From assembly GCF_000014045.1 (NCBI RefSeq), contig NC_008209.1:2999001-3063000 (forward strand): 64,000 nucleotides of DNA, read 5' to 3'. This document shows, one piece after another, positions 1 to 9,277 of this stretch. The notes beneath the pieces are model-generated. The model made no database searches. It had not been told where the DNA came from and was given only the letters and a program-made list of their open reading frames with translations. The translations under genes and the position numbers were made by a program. The first letter of the stretch is position 1, and every line of letters starts with the position of its first letter. The stretch is from Roseobacter denitrificans OCh 114. GTDB taxonomy: Bacteria; Pseudomonadota; Alphaproteobacteria; Rhodobacterales; Rhodobacteraceae.

Positions 1-845
1 CGCAAGACAGCAGCACCAATCAGAACCAGTCGCAGATTTCACCCTTCAGCACCGTGGCGCTGCGGTATCCGATGACCCGCGTGGAGGACAGCGGGGCGAC
101 GCAGTTCCTCGAACCGATTGCGCAACTTGCATGGACAGGCTCCACACAGCTGGACATCCCGAACGAAGAAAGCACGCTGGTGGATTTTGACGACGGCAAC
201 CTGCTGGCGCTGTCCCGTTTCCCCAGCCCGGACCGGCGCGAGCGTGGCGGCGTGGGAGCCTTTGGCGTGAACTGGTCCCGCTTTGCACTGTCCGGATGGG
301 AAAGCGCGCTGACGATGGGTCAGGTGATACGCAACGACGAAGACGAGAATTTCACCGAGGCCTCGGGCCTGTCCGGGCTGCGGTCGGATTATCTGGTGGC
401 TGGGCAGATCAAAACGCTCAACGGCTGGGCCGTGACGGCGCGCACGCTGTTCGATGACAGTTTCAGCTTCAGCAAGGCCGAGGTGCGCGGGTCCTTTGAT
501 CACAGGCTTGGCGATCTCAGCGGCAGTTATCTGTGGCTCACGCGTGACGCGCAGGAAAGCCGCTTCATCAATACCTCCGAACTGTTTCTGGACGGCTCCT
601 ACATCGTGGATCGCAACTGGCGCGCGACAGCGGACTGGCGCTATGACCTGATTGCGGATCGGGCGTCGAACGCGGGTCTTAGCCTGACGTACTTTAACGA
701 ATGCGTGGAAGTCGATTTTTCCGTGCGCCGCCGATATACCTCTTCAACAAGTATTGAGCCTTCCACCAGTTTCGGCTTATCCATCGGGCTGTCGGGCTTT
801 TCGGCCAAACGGGGAACGGACACTTATGCCAAAACATGCGGGTGA
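1..845 (+). CDS. lptD: LPS-assembly protein LptD, C-terminal part (cut by window edge)
   Basis: This is the C-terminal end of the outer-membrane beta-barrel that inserts lipopolysaccharide into the outer leaflet. The reading frame is open from base 3 with no stop, so the gene begins before the window; the GTG at 54 is internal. About 280 residues are visible. They show alternating short aromatic and polar strands typical of a barrel (for example TARTLFDDSFSFSKAEVRG, SGSYLWLTRD, DWRYDLIADRASNAG) and a late Cys (YFNECVEVDFSVRRRY), as in LptD C-terminal domains. The gene continues directly into the chaperone gene surA, which assists LptD folding, and that supports the assignment. The C-terminus is fairly polar, which leaves some doubt about exact family boundaries. 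Confidence 0.82.
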   Translation, partial: QDSSTNQNQSQISPFSTVALRYPMTRVEDSGATQFLEPIAQLAWTGSTQLDIPNEESTLVDFDDGNLLALSRFPSPDRRERGGVGAFGVNWSRFALSGWESALTMGQVIRNDEDENFTEASGLSGLRSDYLVAGQIKTLNGWAVTARTLFDDSFSFSKAEVRGSFDHRLGDLSGSYLWLTRDAQESRFINTSELFLDGSYIVDRNWRATADWRYDLIADRASNAGLSLTYFNECVEVDFSVRRRYTSSTSIEPSTSFGLSIGLSGFSAKRGTDTYAKTCG

Positions 846-2073
846 CAGACAGATGATCCGAATTAAACAGTTTTGCAGCGTCCTTGCGCTTTGTGCTGCA
901 TGCAGCCTTGCCCCGCCCCTTGGCGCGCAAAACCTGTTCAGCCCGGCCATTCAGGTCAATGATGCGGTGATCACAGAATTCGAGATCGAACAACGTCAGC
1001 AATTCCTGACCTTGCTGAACGCGCCCGGCTCAAGCCGTCAGGCCGTGGTTGAGGAATTGATCAACGAGCGCCTGCGCGCGCAGGCGGTTGCAAACGCAGG
1101 TCTCGAACTGTCAGACGCCGCCTTGCAGGAGGGCATGACCGAATTTGCCGGTCGGGTGAACCTTGGCGTTGACGAATTCAAGACGGTGCTTGAGGAAAAC
1201 GGGATCGCCGCCGAAACATTTGAGGATTTCGTGCGCGTGGGCGTATCCTGGCGTGATTTCATCGCGGCCCGCTTTGGCCCGCGCCTGCAGGTCTCCGAAG
1301 AGGAAATTGATCAGGCGCTTGGCAGCACCAACGGGGCGAGCAATATTCAGGTGCTCGTCTCCGAGATCATCATCCCCGCGCCGCCCTCACGCGCGGTGGA
1401 AGTACAGGAAGTGGCCGAACAAATCGCCGTGACAACTTCAACGGAAGAGTTCTCTGAGTATGCGCGCCGCTTTTCGGCCACGGCCACTCGCGATCAGGGC
1501 GGGCGACTGGACTGGCAGCCGCTGAGCAACCTGCCGCCAAGCCTGCGTCCGCTGCTCTTGGGTCTGGCACCGGGAGAAGTGACGGAACCGCTGAACATTC
1601 CCGAAGCCGTGGCGTTGTTCCAGCTGCGTGACATTCGCGAAACCGGTGCGTCAACGCCTGAATTCGCAGCGATTGACTATGCGGTCTATTATATTCCGGG
1701 CGGGCGCAGCCCGGCGGGCCTGCAACAGGCGGCCCGGGTCGAGGCGCAGGTTGATGTCTGTGACGACCTCTACGGTGTGGCGCAGGGCCAGCCGCCCGAG
1801 GTCCTTGAGCGGGGCAGCAAGCCACCCTCCGAAATACCCACCGACATCGCTGTTGAACTCAGCAAGCTGGATCCCGGCGAAACCTCGATTGCCCTGACAC
1901 GGGCCGAGGGGCAAACGCTGCTGTTCCTGATGATGTGTGGGCGCACGGCAGCCGCCAACGAAGATGTGGGCCGGGATGAGGCCGCACGGGCTTTGCGCAG
2001 CAGCAGGCTGAACGCGATTGCAGAGAGCTTTCTGGAACAACTGCGCGCGGATGCCAGAATTCGCATCCAATGA
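826..2073 (+). CDS. surA: Periplasmic chaperone / peptidyl-prolyl isomerase SurA-like
   Basis: The product is a periplasmic foldase for outer-membrane proteins. The N-terminus holds a Sec signal peptide (hydrophobic run FCSVLALCAACSLA, cleavage near GAQ), followed by a SurA N-terminal helical domain (INERLRAQAVANAGLELS) and a parvulin-type rotamase region (VSEIIIPAPPSRAVEVQEVAEQ, then FSATATRDQGGRLDWQP). The start is uncertain. ATG 826 has a weak purine-rich stretch before it and overlaps the lptD stop; ATG 853 starts right at the signal peptide without an obvious ribosome site. At about 406-415 aa it is close to the family length. The stop overlaps the start of pdxA (ATGA), so the two are translationally coupled. 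Coexpression with lptD fits its role, since LptD is a major SurA client. Confidence 0.88.
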   Translation: MPKHAGDRQMIRIKQFCSVLALCAACSLAPPLGAQNLFSPAIQVNDAVITEFEIEQRQQFLTLLNAPGSSRQAVVEELINERLRAQAVANAGLELSDAALQEGMTEFAGRVNLGVDEFKTVLEENGIAAETFEDFVRVGVSWRDFIAARFGPRLQVSEEEIDQALGSTNGASNIQVLVSEIIIPAPPSRAVEVQEVAEQIAVTTSTEEFSEYARRFSATATRDQGGRLDWQPLSNLPPSLRPLLLGLAPGEVTEPLNIPEAVALFQLRDIRETGASTPEFAAIDYAVYYIPGGRSPAGLQQAARVEAQVDVCDDLYGVAQGQPPEVLERGSKPPSEIPTDIAVELSKLDPGETSIALTRAEGQTLLFLMMCGRTAAANEDVGRDEAARALRSSRLNAIAESFLEQLRADARIRIQ

Positions 2074-3050
2074 GCCCTGCAACGGCCCCCGTCCTGATCA
2101 GTTGCGGTGAACCTGCCGGGATCGGCCCCGAAATCGCCGTCGCCGCGTGGGATGCGCTCCAAGGGACAATCCCGCTGGCCTGGGTGGGGGATCCGCGCCA
2201 TTTGCCTGCCAGTACGACGTTTACGGCAATCACCCACCCGCGCGCGGTTGCCGATGTGCCGACAGGTTCGCTGCCCGTTCTGGTCCATGACTTTGCCGCG
2301 CCCAGCACGCCGGGCCACCCCGACCCTGCCAACGCACAAGGCGTGATCGACGTGATCGCGGCTTGCGTCGCTTGGGTTCAGGAGGGCGCCGCCGCAGCCC
2401 TGTGCACAGCGCCCATTCACAAAAAGGCACTGATTGATGGCGCTGATTTCAAACATCCCGGGCATACCGAATACCTGCAAGCCCTGGCGGGTGGCAGGTC
2501 ACGGGCGGTCATGATGCTGGCCAGCGATGCGCTGCGTGTGGTGCCCACAACGATCCATATTGCCCTTGAAGACGTCCCCCGGGTGCTGACACCAGCGTTG
2601 CTGAGGGAGACGATCACGATCACCCACGCTGCCTTGCAGCGGCAATTCGGCATCCAGGCCCCGAGGATCGTCGTTGCCGGCCTGAACCCTCACGCTGGTG
2701 AAGGGGGTGCGATGGGGCTGGAGGAACAGGACTGGATTGCGGATGTGATTTCTGCGCTGGCGGCGAGCGGCATGAACCTGCGCGGCCCCCTGCCCGCCGA
2801 TACCATGTTTCACGCCCGCGCCCGCGAGGGATATGACGCCGCGATTGCCATGTATCATGATCAGGCGCTCATCCCGATCAAGACGCTGGATTTTGATCGC
2901 GGGGTCAATGTGACGCTGGGCCTGCCCTTTATCCGCACATCCCCCGATCACGGCACGGCCTTTGATATTGCGGGCAAGGGCATCGCCAATCCGACCAGCA
3001 TGATCGAGGCGATCAAGCTGGCCGCGCATATGGCGGCCCGGCATGTCTGA
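2070..3050 (+). CDS. pdxA: 4-hydroxythreonine-4-phosphate dehydrogenase
   Basis: PdxA oxidises 4-phosphohydroxy-L-threonine with NAD in the DXP-dependent route to pyridoxal 5'-phosphate. The 326 residues match the usual ~330. The N-terminus ISCGEPAGIGPEIAV, the metal-site segment PGHTEYLQALAG, the stretch GLNPHAGEGGAMG, the MYHDQALIPIKTLDF segment and the end TSPDHGTAFDIAGKG are all characteristic. The start ATG overlaps the surA stop by four bases, and rsmA follows after 27 bp. The order surA-pdxA-rsmA is widely conserved in proteobacteria. Confidence 0.96.
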   Translation: MSPATAPVLISCGEPAGIGPEIAVAAWDALQGTIPLAWVGDPRHLPASTTFTAITHPRAVADVPTGSLPVLVHDFAAPSTPGHPDPANAQGVIDVIAACVAWVQEGAAAALCTAPIHKKALIDGADFKHPGHTEYLQALAGGRSRAVMMLASDALRVVPTTIHIALEDVPRVLTPALLRETITITHAALQRQFGIQAPRIVVAGLNPHAGEGGAMGLEEQDWIADVISALAASGMNLRGPLPADTMFHARAREGYDAAIAMYHDQALIPIKTLDFDRGVNVTLGLPFIRTSPDHGTAFDIAGKGIANPTSMIEAIKLAAHMAARHV

Positions 3051-3077
3051 CGGGACGCCCTGCGGGTGCAGGCGCCC

Positions 3078-3920
3078 ATGAGCACGATCGACCACCTGCC
3101 CCCCTTGCGCAGCGTCATCCGGGATCATGATCTGTCGGCGCGTAAATCCATGGGACAGAACTTTCTGCTGGATTTGAACCTGACGGCCAAGATTGCACGT
3201 CAGGCCGGGGATCTGTCCGCCTGTGATGTGTTGGAGATCGGCCCGGGGCCCGGTGGTCTGACCCGTGGGCTTCTGGCGCAAGGCGCGCGGCGCGTTCTGG
3301 CCATTGAAAAAGACGCCCGTTGCCTGCCCGCTCTTGCCGAGATTGCAGCGGTCTATCCCGGACGGCTGGAGGTCATGAACGGCGACGCGCTGGAGATCGA
3401 CCCGCTGAGCGCCCTGACACCGCCCATCCGGGTCGCTGCCAACCTGCCCTATAACGTGGGGACCGAGCTTTTGGTGCGCTGGTTGACGCCGCAGATATGG
3501 CCACCCTACTGGCAAAGCTTGACGCTCATGTTCCAGCGCGAAGTGGCAGAACGTATCGTGGCCAGACCGGGCAGCAAAGCCTATGGACGCCTTGCCATTC
3601 TGGCGCAATGGCGTGCAGATGCACGGATTGTGATGCAATTGCCGCCAGACGCCTTCACGCCGCCGCCCAAAGTTTCAAGCAGCGTGGTGCAGATCACCGC
3701 CCTGCCCGCACCGCGGTATCCGGCCGACCCGTATGTGCTGAGCAAAGTGGTTGCGATGGCGTTCAATCAGCGCCGCAAGATGCTGCGCGCGGCCCTGAAG
3801 GGCCTTGGCCCGGATATCGAGGATCGGCTTTTGGCAGCCGGTATAGAACCCACCGAACGCGCGGAACGTGTCAGCCTCGAAGGGTTTTGTGCTTTGGCGC
3901 GGGCCGTTGCCGCGACATAG
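3078..3920 (+). CDS. rsmA: 16S rRNA adenine dimethyltransferase
   Basis: RsmA (KsgA) dimethylates two adjacent adenines in helix 45 of 16S rRNA during small-subunit maturation. From ATG 3078 the protein has 280 residues. Visible signatures are KSMGQNFL (24-30), the SAM-binding loop EIGPGPGG (53-60), the acidic residue in AIEKDA, and the catalytic NLPYN motif (122-126). A GTG at 3066 would add four residues and is less likely. It is the last gene of the lptD-surA-pdxA-rsmA run and converges on the DUF4167 gene with only 28 bp between the stops. Confidence 0.96.
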   Translation: MSTIDHLPPLRSVIRDHDLSARKSMGQNFLLDLNLTAKIARQAGDLSACDVLEIGPGPGGLTRGLLAQGARRVLAIEKDARCLPALAEIAAVYPGRLEVMNGDALEIDPLSALTPPIRVAANLPYNVGTELLVRWLTPQIWPPYWQSLTLMFQREVAERIVARPGSKAYGRLAILAQWRADARIVMQLPPDAFTPPPKVSSSVVQITALPAPRYPADPYVLSKVVAMAFNQRRKMLRAALKGLGPDIEDRLLAAGIEPTERAERVSLEGFCALARAVAAT

Positions 3921-3948
3921 CACGCGCGAGCCGACCAGACGTAATCGC

Positions 3949-4512
3949 CTATTCCGCCGCCTTTGGTGCGTCATCCCCGTCGGAGGAAGAAGACGCCGCC
4001 TCGCCGCTCTCTTCTGCGGCTGGTGCGGGTTTTGCACGTGGTTTGCGGCGCGGTGCGCGTTTTGGTTTGGGCTGGCTTTCCGGTGTTTCAACCAGACCGC
4101 TGTCCGCTTCCTGTTCGGGGGTCTCAGTCGCTTGCTGTTGCTCCGCCGCTGCGGCCGCATTTGCCGCCTCGCGTTCCTGACGTTCCGCGCGTTCTCGGTC
4201 CCGTTCGGCCTGCCGTTCCCTGTTCTGACGTTCCTGTTCCTCGCGGCGCGCGTCAATCTCGCGCTGTGCTTCGCTCAGCATGCGGGTGTAGTGTTCCGCG
4301 TGCTGTTGAAAGTTCTCCGCGGCAACACGGTCATTGCTCAATTGTGCATCCCGCGTCAGCTGATTGTATTTTTCGATGATCTGCTGCGGTGTGCCGCGCA
4401 CCTTACCCTCCGGACCAGAGCTGTCAAAGACCCGGTTCACGACGTTTCCGCCCTGATTATTGGACCTGTTGCGGTTGCCCTTTGAACGGGAGCGTGATCG
4501 CGATGATTTCAT
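3949..4512 (-). CDS. DUF4167 domain protein
   Basis: A 187-aa protein of unknown function. The N-terminus is very basic (MKSSRSRSRSKGNRNRSNN) and is followed by the DUF4167 core (residues ~25-75, with GTPQQIIEKYNQLTRDAQL and AAENFQQHAEHYTRML). The middle is a long charged helix rich in Glu, Arg and Gln that should form a coiled coil, and the tail is acidic and Ala/Pro-rich with a stretch of Lys-Pro (PKPKRAPRRKPRAKPAP). A role in RNA binding is often suggested from the charge pattern but is inference. The gene lies downstream of prfA-prmC on the same strand after 223 bp, a neighbourhood I believe is conserved in alphaproteobacteria. Confidence 0.85.
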   Translation of the reverse strand: MKSSRSRSRSKGNRNRSNNQGGNVVNRVFDSSGPEGKVRGTPQQIIEKYNQLTRDAQLSNDRVAAENFQQHAEHYTRMLSEAQREIDARREEQERQNRERQAERDRERAERQEREAANAAAAAEQQQATETPEQEADSGLVETPESQPKPKRAPRRKPRAKPAPAAEESGEAASSSSDGDDAPKAAE

Positions 4513-4735
4513 GAAGCTGGCTCAGCCTTCGTGCTGTTAATCGTAGGGCCGGATATGCTGTTGGCGTGTCTCAAATCCGGGAATTCGACATGTTGGGCAT
4601 AATGCCGCGCGGGACCGCCATGACAAAGCATCCACCGCTGCAACGCCCTTGAATAACCATGCCACGCGCGTCCCTGCAAGAGTAAAACCCGAAAAAGCTA
4701 AAATTTCGTCAGTTTTGCGGCGTTTCCAGCCATCA

Positions 4736-5569
4736 TTATCCGGGTTTTGACGCGCTGACGATCCGGTCACGCCCCCCGAGGTCAGGCAGAATCGACAGCT
4801 CTCCCCACCCCTGTGCCTCGAAAATGTCGCGCACATCAGAGGCTTGTCGCCACCCGGTTTCCACCAGCACGCGGCCATCAGCACTCAGGTAACCTTGCGC
4901 CTCGGCGGCGATCACACGGTATGCCGTCAACCCGTCTGCCTCGTCGGTCAGGGCCAGACGCGGTTCGTGGTCACGCAGTTCGGGCTGGACCTGCGCCATT
5001 TCGCTGGCCGCAAGATAGGGCGGATTGGAAACGATCAGGTCAAACCGCCCTTCAACAGCGTCAAACCAGTCGGATTTCAGCACCTGAACACGATCCGCGA
5101 CCTCATGCAGCACCGCATTCGCGCTGGCCTGCAGGCACGCCGCCTCGCTGAGGTCGACGGCCACGCCCGTGGCATCTGGCCGTTCGGCCAGAAGCGTCAC
5201 GATCAGGCAGCCCGATCCGACGCCAAGATCCAGCACGGTGTTGAAAGGCGCCGACAGCGCCACTTCGATCAGGCTCTCGGTTTCGGGCCTTGGGTCAAGC
5301 ACTTCGCGGGTTATCTCAAAGCGGCGCCCATAAAATTCGCGCCCGCCGATCAATTGCGACACGGGCACGCGCACGGCCCGCAGGGATACCAGATGATTAT
5401 AGCGCTCAATGATATCCGACGCCATGTCTTCCGGTGCGATCAGCGTCACGCGCGCGGCGTCGACCTGTGCGGCATGGGCCAGCAGTATGCGCGCATCCCG
5501 GGCCGGATCGGGCACGCCCGCCGCCCGCAAACGCGCCATCGCAGCCACCATCGCCTCGGCGGCGGTCAT
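4736..5569 (-). CDS. prmC: Release factor glutamine methyltransferase
   Basis: PrmC (HemK) methylates the glutamine of the GGQ motif in release factors RF1 and RF2, which improves peptide release. The 277-aa product has an N-terminal helical domain (1-75), the SAM-binding motif DLGVGSG (114-120) and the catalytic NPPY (182-185). Its start codon overlaps the stop of prfA by four bases, so substrate and modifying enzyme are translated together. The C-terminus [17 protein letters not shown] is typical of the family. Confidence 0.96.
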   Translation of the reverse strand: MTAAEAMVAAMARLRAAGVPDPARDARILLAHAAQVDAARVTLIAPEDMASDIIERYNHLVSLRAVRVPVSQLIGGREFYGRRFEITREVLDPRPETESLIEVALSAPFNTVLDLGVGSGCLIVTLLAERPDATGVAVDLSEAACLQASANAVLHEVADRVQVLKSDWFDAVEGRFDLIVSNPPYLAASEMAQVQPELRDHEPRLALTDEADGLTAYRVIAAEAQGYLSADGRVLVETGWRQASDVRDIFEAQGWGELSILPDLGGRDRIVSASKPG

Positions 5570-6621
5570 TGTCCCATATCCGCCATCAGCTGCGCCTGCG
5601 CATGGGCTGTCAACGCGTCGATGATTTCATCGAGGTCGCCCTGCAGAACCGCATCGAGCCGATAGAGCGTCAGATTGATCCGATGATCCGTCATGCGCCC
5701 CTGCGGAAAATTATAGGTCCGGATGCGTTCCGAACGATCCCCCGAACCGACCTGTGCGGCCCGGTCCGCGGAGCGTTCATCATCCACGCGGCTGCGTTCA
5801 AGATCATAGAGCCGCGCCTTGAGCACCTGCATCGCGATCTCGCGGTTGCGGTGCTGGGATTTTTCGGAACTGGTCACAACCAGCCCCGTGGGCAGGTGCG
5901 TAATGCGCACGGCAGAATCCGTGGTGTTCACATGCTGCCCCCCCGCACCGGAGGAGCGCATCGTGTCGATCCGCAGATCATTGGCATCGATATGGATATC
6001 GACATCTTCGGCCTCGGGCAGGACAGCGACGGTTGCCGCCGAGGTGTGGATACGCCCGCCGCTTTCCGTGCTGGGCACCCGTTGCACCCGGTGCACCCCG
6101 CTTTCATATTTGAGCCGGGCAAAAACATCCGCCCCCTTGATATGGGCAACCACCTCCTTGATACCGCCAAGCTCGGTTTCCTGCAATTCGATCAAATCGA
6201 CCTTCCAGCCCTGCGTCTCGGCATAGCGTTGGTACATGCGAAACAGATCACCGGCGAACAAGGCCGCCTCATCCCCGCCGGTGCCCGGCCGGATTTCAAG
6301 CATCGCGGGTTTTGCATCCGCCTTGTCCTTGGGCAAAAGCGCCAGTTGCAACGCCGCCTCCGCCTGCGGCAGGGCGGATTTGAGCCGCGGAATTTCCTCT
6401 TCGGCCAGCGGCGCCATATCGGGATCGCCCAGCATTTCGGCCGCGTCTTCAAGATCGCTCAGCAACTGCTGATAGGCGCTGATCTGTTCGACGACAGGGC
6501 GCAGATCGGAATATTCCTTGGCCAGCGCCGCGATGTCAGCGGCCCCATCCCCGGCGGCCATGGCAGCTTCCAGATATTGGAAGCGTTCAGTAATCTGGCG
6601 AAGTCTGTCAAGCGGGATCAT
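5566..6621 (-). CDS. prfA: Peptide chain release factor 1
   Basis: RF1 recognises UAA and UAG stop codons and triggers hydrolysis of peptidyl-tRNA. The 351 residues include the codon-recognition PxT tripeptide (PST, 183-185, in [14 protein letters not shown]) and the catalytic GGQ at 227-229 ([17 protein letters not shown]), the substrate of the PrmC encoded immediately downstream. PxT rather than SPF at the recognition site identifies it as RF1 and not RF2. Confidence 0.97.
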   Translation of the reverse strand: MIPLDRLRQITERFQYLEAAMAAGDGAADIAALAKEYSDLRPVVEQISAYQQLLSDLEDAAEMLGDPDMAPLAEEEIPRLKSALPQAEAALQLALLPKDKADAKPAMLEIRPGTGGDEAALFAGDLFRMYQRYAETQGWKVDLIELQETELGGIKEVVAHIKGADVFARLKYESGVHRVQRVPSTESGGRIHTSAATVAVLPEAEDVDIHIDANDLRIDTMRSSGAGGQHVNTTDSAVRITHLPTGLVVTSSEKSQHRNREIAMQVLKARLYDLERSRVDDERSADRAAQVGSGDRSERIRTYNFPQGRMTDHRINLTLYRLDAVLQGDLDEIIDALTAHAQAQLMADMGQ

Positions 6622-6683
6622 CGTGTTGGAATCCGATATTGAATGGTATTGGTCAAGGCCCGATTCCGTGTTAGATTATTGCC

Positions 6684-6971
6684 ATGTTCAGATTTGCCTT
6701 CACACTTGCCTTTTTGGCCCTGCCCGCCGCCGCTGATATCACCTATCCCAGCGGCAAAACAGTGGACTGTTATTGCACGGATCGTGGTGGTTCACGCATT
6801 GAACTGGGCGAGACGATCTGCATGCAGGTCGATGGCCGCATGTTCATGGCGCAATGCCAGATGTCGCTGAATGTGCCGATGTGGCGCGAGGTTGAACAGG
6901 GTTGTTTGTCTTCTTCACTGGAGGGCGGCGATCAACCCCTCCAGTCGGTCGCGATTGACGCCGAGATCTGA
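6684..6971 (+). CDS. Small secreted hypothetical protein
   Basis: A 95-aa protein that I do not recognise. It begins with a clear Sec signal peptide (MFRFAFTLAFLALPAAA, cleavage near AADI) and has a small mature domain with four or five Cys (VDCYCTDRGG, ETICMQVDG, AQCQMSLN, EQGCLSS), which suggests disulfide bonding in the periplasm. Its last 57 bp overlap the 3' end of the convergent DUF1499 gene in antisense, so one or both C-termini may be less constrained. The residues before the overlap look like real coding sequence. Confidence 0.7.
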   Translation: MFRFAFTLAFLALPAAADITYPSGKTVDCYCTDRGGSRIELGETICMQVDGRMFMAQCQMSLNVPMWREVEQGCLSSSLEGGDQPLQSVAIDAEI

Positions 6972-7316
6972 CTGCCCGAACCGCAAGCGCGCATAGGCCT
7001 TGAGCGTGCCATCCGCGTAGTCAAGCGTGGTGTAATCCGGAAAGCCAAAGACCCGCGAGCGCGTGATATAGGTGATGCGCCCTTCGTCCAGTGATCCGGC
7101 GATCACCCTGGTGCGCGGCAGCGACGTCATATAGGCATCTGCGGCGGCAAACACGTCGGGCGTCGCGGCGATCACACGCAGTGCATCCCCCGCCCCGTCA
7201 GCATCCTCGCTGCCAGCCACGGGGACATGCCATTGGCTGATCTCTCCCGGCGACAGGCGCACATAGGCCAGCGCGCTGATAACGATGATCAATCCAATAC
7301 CAAGGAACATGCGCAT
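6915..7316 (-). CDS. DUF1499 family membrane-anchored protein
   Basis: A 133-aa protein with one N-terminal hydrophobic segment (MFLGIGLIIVISALAYV) acting as an anchor or uncleaved signal, then a DUF1499-like domain (RTRVIAGSLDEGRITYITR, FPDYTTLDYADGTLKAYAR, FGQSDLGVNRDRLEGLI). Biochemical function is unknown. It sits 39 bp downstream of the agmatinase-like gene on the same strand and could be the last gene of that transcript. Its 3' end overlaps the facing small secreted gene. Confidence 0.8.
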   Translation of the reverse strand: MRMFLGIGLIIVISALAYVRLSPGEISQWHVPVAGSEDADGAGDALRVIAATPDVFAAADAYMTSLPRTRVIAGSLDEGRITYITRSRVFGFPDYTTLDYADGTLKAYARLRFGQSDLGVNRDRLEGLIAALQ

Positions 7317-7355
7317 GATTTCCCTCTCTCCTGTGTCGGTTAACGCGGTGCCGGC

Positions 7356-8306
7356 TCAGCGATAGGCAACACCCGGCAGAGCACATATAAGCTCGAACAG
7401 GATATTTGCGCCCACCAGCGCGGTATTGCCGCTGGCGTCATAGGGCGGCGACACCTCCACAAGATCAGCGCCAACGATATTCAATCCCTTGAGGGCGCGG
7501 ATCAGTTCCATCGCCTGAGGCGTCGTGAGGCCGCCGATCTCGGGCGTGCCGGTGCCGGGCGCAAAGGCCGGGTCGAGGCTGTCGATGTCATAGCTGACAT
7601 AGACAGGCGTTTTGGACCCGATATCGCGGCGGATTTCACCCCCCAGCCCGGTCAGGCTGCGATGCCAAAGCTCTTGCGCCGGAAACTGCTGAAAGCCCCA
7701 TGCACGCGCCTCGGCAAAGTCGTCTGCCGTGTAGCCCGTGCCCCGCAAGCCCACCTGATAGGTTTTGTCAGGCAGGATCAGCCCTTCCTCATAGGCGCGG
7801 CGAAAGACGGTGCCGTGGGTTTCCTTCTCGCCGAACATCTCATCGTTTACATCCGCATGCGCATCCACATGCACCAGCGCAACAGGGCCGTGACGTTTGT
7901 GCATGGCGCGCAAGATCGGCAGCGTGATCGAATGATCCCCGCCGATGGCCAGCGGCATCGCATCATAATTCAGGATGGCGTGATAGCTTTCCTCGATGAT
8001 CTTGAGGCTCTTGGCCAAGGAAAACGTATTGATGGCCAGATCGCCGATATCTGCCACCTGCAGGCTGTCAAAGGGGGCCGCACCCGTTCCCATGTTATAG
8101 GGCCGTATCATCGCGCTTTCGGCGCGTACCTCTTTGGGGCCGAACCGCGTGCCTGACCGCCAGGACGTGCCAATATCCATCGGAATACCAACAATAGCCA
8201 CATCCAGCCCCTTGAGGTCATTGACCATGGGCAAACGCATGAAACTGTTCGGCCCCGAAAAACGCGCCAGATCATTCCCGCTGATCGGTTGGTTTTTGCC
8301 TGCCAT
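7356..8306 (-). CDS. speB: Agmatinase-family ureohydrolase (copy 1)
   Basis: A binuclear-manganese ureohydrolase that would remove urea from a guanidino compound such as agmatine or guanidinobutyrate. The 316 residues carry the metal-ligand motifs GGDHS (122-126), DAHAD (148-152) and DIDSLD (240-245, followed by PAFAPGTGTP). The start at 8306 is chosen because its ATG overlaps the TGA of the upstream paralogue (TGATG), giving tight coupling; a longer frame starting at 8342 would overlap that gene by 37 bp. Substrate cannot be read from sequence. The symbol is family-level only. Confidence 0.88.
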   Translation of the reverse strand: MAGKNQPISGNDLARFSGPNSFMRLPMVNDLKGLDVAIVGIPMDIGTSWRSGTRFGPKEVRAESAMIRPYNMGTGAAPFDSLQVADIGDLAINTFSLAKSLKIIEESYHAILNYDAMPLAIGGDHSITLPILRAMHKRHGPVALVHVDAHADVNDEMFGEKETHGTVFRRAYEEGLILPDKTYQVGLRGTGYTADDFAEARAWGFQQFPAQELWHRSLTGLGGEIRRDIGSKTPVYVSYDIDSLDPAFAPGTGTPEIGGLTTPQAMELIRALKGLNIVGADLVEVSPPYDASGNTALVGANILFELICALPGVAYR

Positions 8307-9274
8307 CACGCACCCCCTCGCATCTTCCAGCCCAGTAGGCACAGTATTTCTGTTGCCACATGCGCGCCTGCTATAGCGGTTGCCCCTGTGGTGTCAAAGG
8401 GGGGGGAGACCTCGACAATATCGCCGCCCACGATGTTGATCCCCGCCAGATCACGCAGAATGGCGGCCGCCTGCGCCGAGGTCAGCCCCCCCCAGACAGG
8501 CGTGCCCGTGCCCGGCGCAAAGGCCGGATCCAGCGCGTCGATATCGAACGTCAGATAGACAGGGTTGTCCCCCAGCACCGCCTTGATTTTCGCAACGGTC
8601 GCTTCCGGTCCGATGCGGTGAACTTCGCGCGCGTCAATCGTCGTGACCCCAAGCGTGTCTTCATTGGTGGTGCGGATCCCCACCTGCACCGACGTGGCCG
8701 CATCGACGATGCCCTGCTTGATGGCCTTGTAGACGAAGGTGCCGTGGTCAACGCGACTTTCCTCGTCATCCGGCCAGCTGTCTGAATGGGCATCAAACTG
8801 CAACAGGCTGATGGGGCCGTATTTCTCTGCATAGGCCTTGAGGATCGGATAGGTCACATAGTGATCCCCCCCCAGCGTGACCGTTGGCACATCTGCTGCA
8901 AGAATGGTGCTGATATGCGCCTTCAGCGTTTCGGGAAAGGCCGCGACATTCCCATAGTCAAACGCCAAGTCACCGTAATCAATGATCGCAAATTCGCTCA
9001 GTACATCAAACGGCCACCCATAGGGCGGATCGTAGGGTTGCAGCGCGCTCGCCTCACGGATGGCGCGTGGCCCCAGACGGGTGCCTGGGCGATTTGTGAC
9101 CGCCTGATCAAAGGGCACGCCCGTTATTGCAATATCGGCGAGCGACAGATCCTTGGTGTATTTGCGGCGCAGAAATGACGTGGCCCCGCCGAACGTGTTT
9201 TCAAAACTTGGCCCCTTGAGATCGGCGCGCGTAAATGCTTGGTCTACTTCGGTCTTGGCGTCTTCCAGTCCCAT
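8306..9274 (-). CDS. Agmatinase-family ureohydrolase (copy 2)
   Basis: A paralogue of the neighbouring ureohydrolase, 322 aa, with metal-site motifs GGDHY (135-139), DAHSD (161-165) and DIDALD (244-249, then PAFAPGTGTP). The N-terminal region and the residue after the first His (Y rather than S) differ from copy 1, so the pair may use different substrates or form a mixed complex. It lies three bases after an M20 amidohydrolase, and its stop overlaps the start of copy 1. The three genes form an operon for guanidino or N-acyl nitrogen compounds. Confidence 0.87.
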   Translation of the reverse strand: MGLEDAKTEVDQAFTRADLKGPSFENTFGGATSFLRRKYTKDLSLADIAITGVPFDQAVTNRPGTRLGPRAIREASALQPYDPPYGWPFDVLSEFAIIDYGDLAFDYGNVAAFPETLKAHISTILAADVPTVTLGGDHYVTYPILKAYAEKYGPISLLQFDAHSDSWPDDEESRVDHGTFVYKAIKQGIVDAATSVQVGIRTTNEDTLGVTTIDAREVHRIGPEATVAKIKAVLGDNPVYLTFDIDALDPAFAPGTGTPVWGGLTSAQAAAILRDLAGINIVGGDIVEVSPPFDTTGATAIAGAHVATEILCLLGWKMRGGA

Positions 9275-9277
9275 GTG

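Noticed and set aside
1..845. Truncated or broken lptD
   Set aside because: The frame is open to the window edge, so the missing N-terminus is due to the window and not to a mutation.
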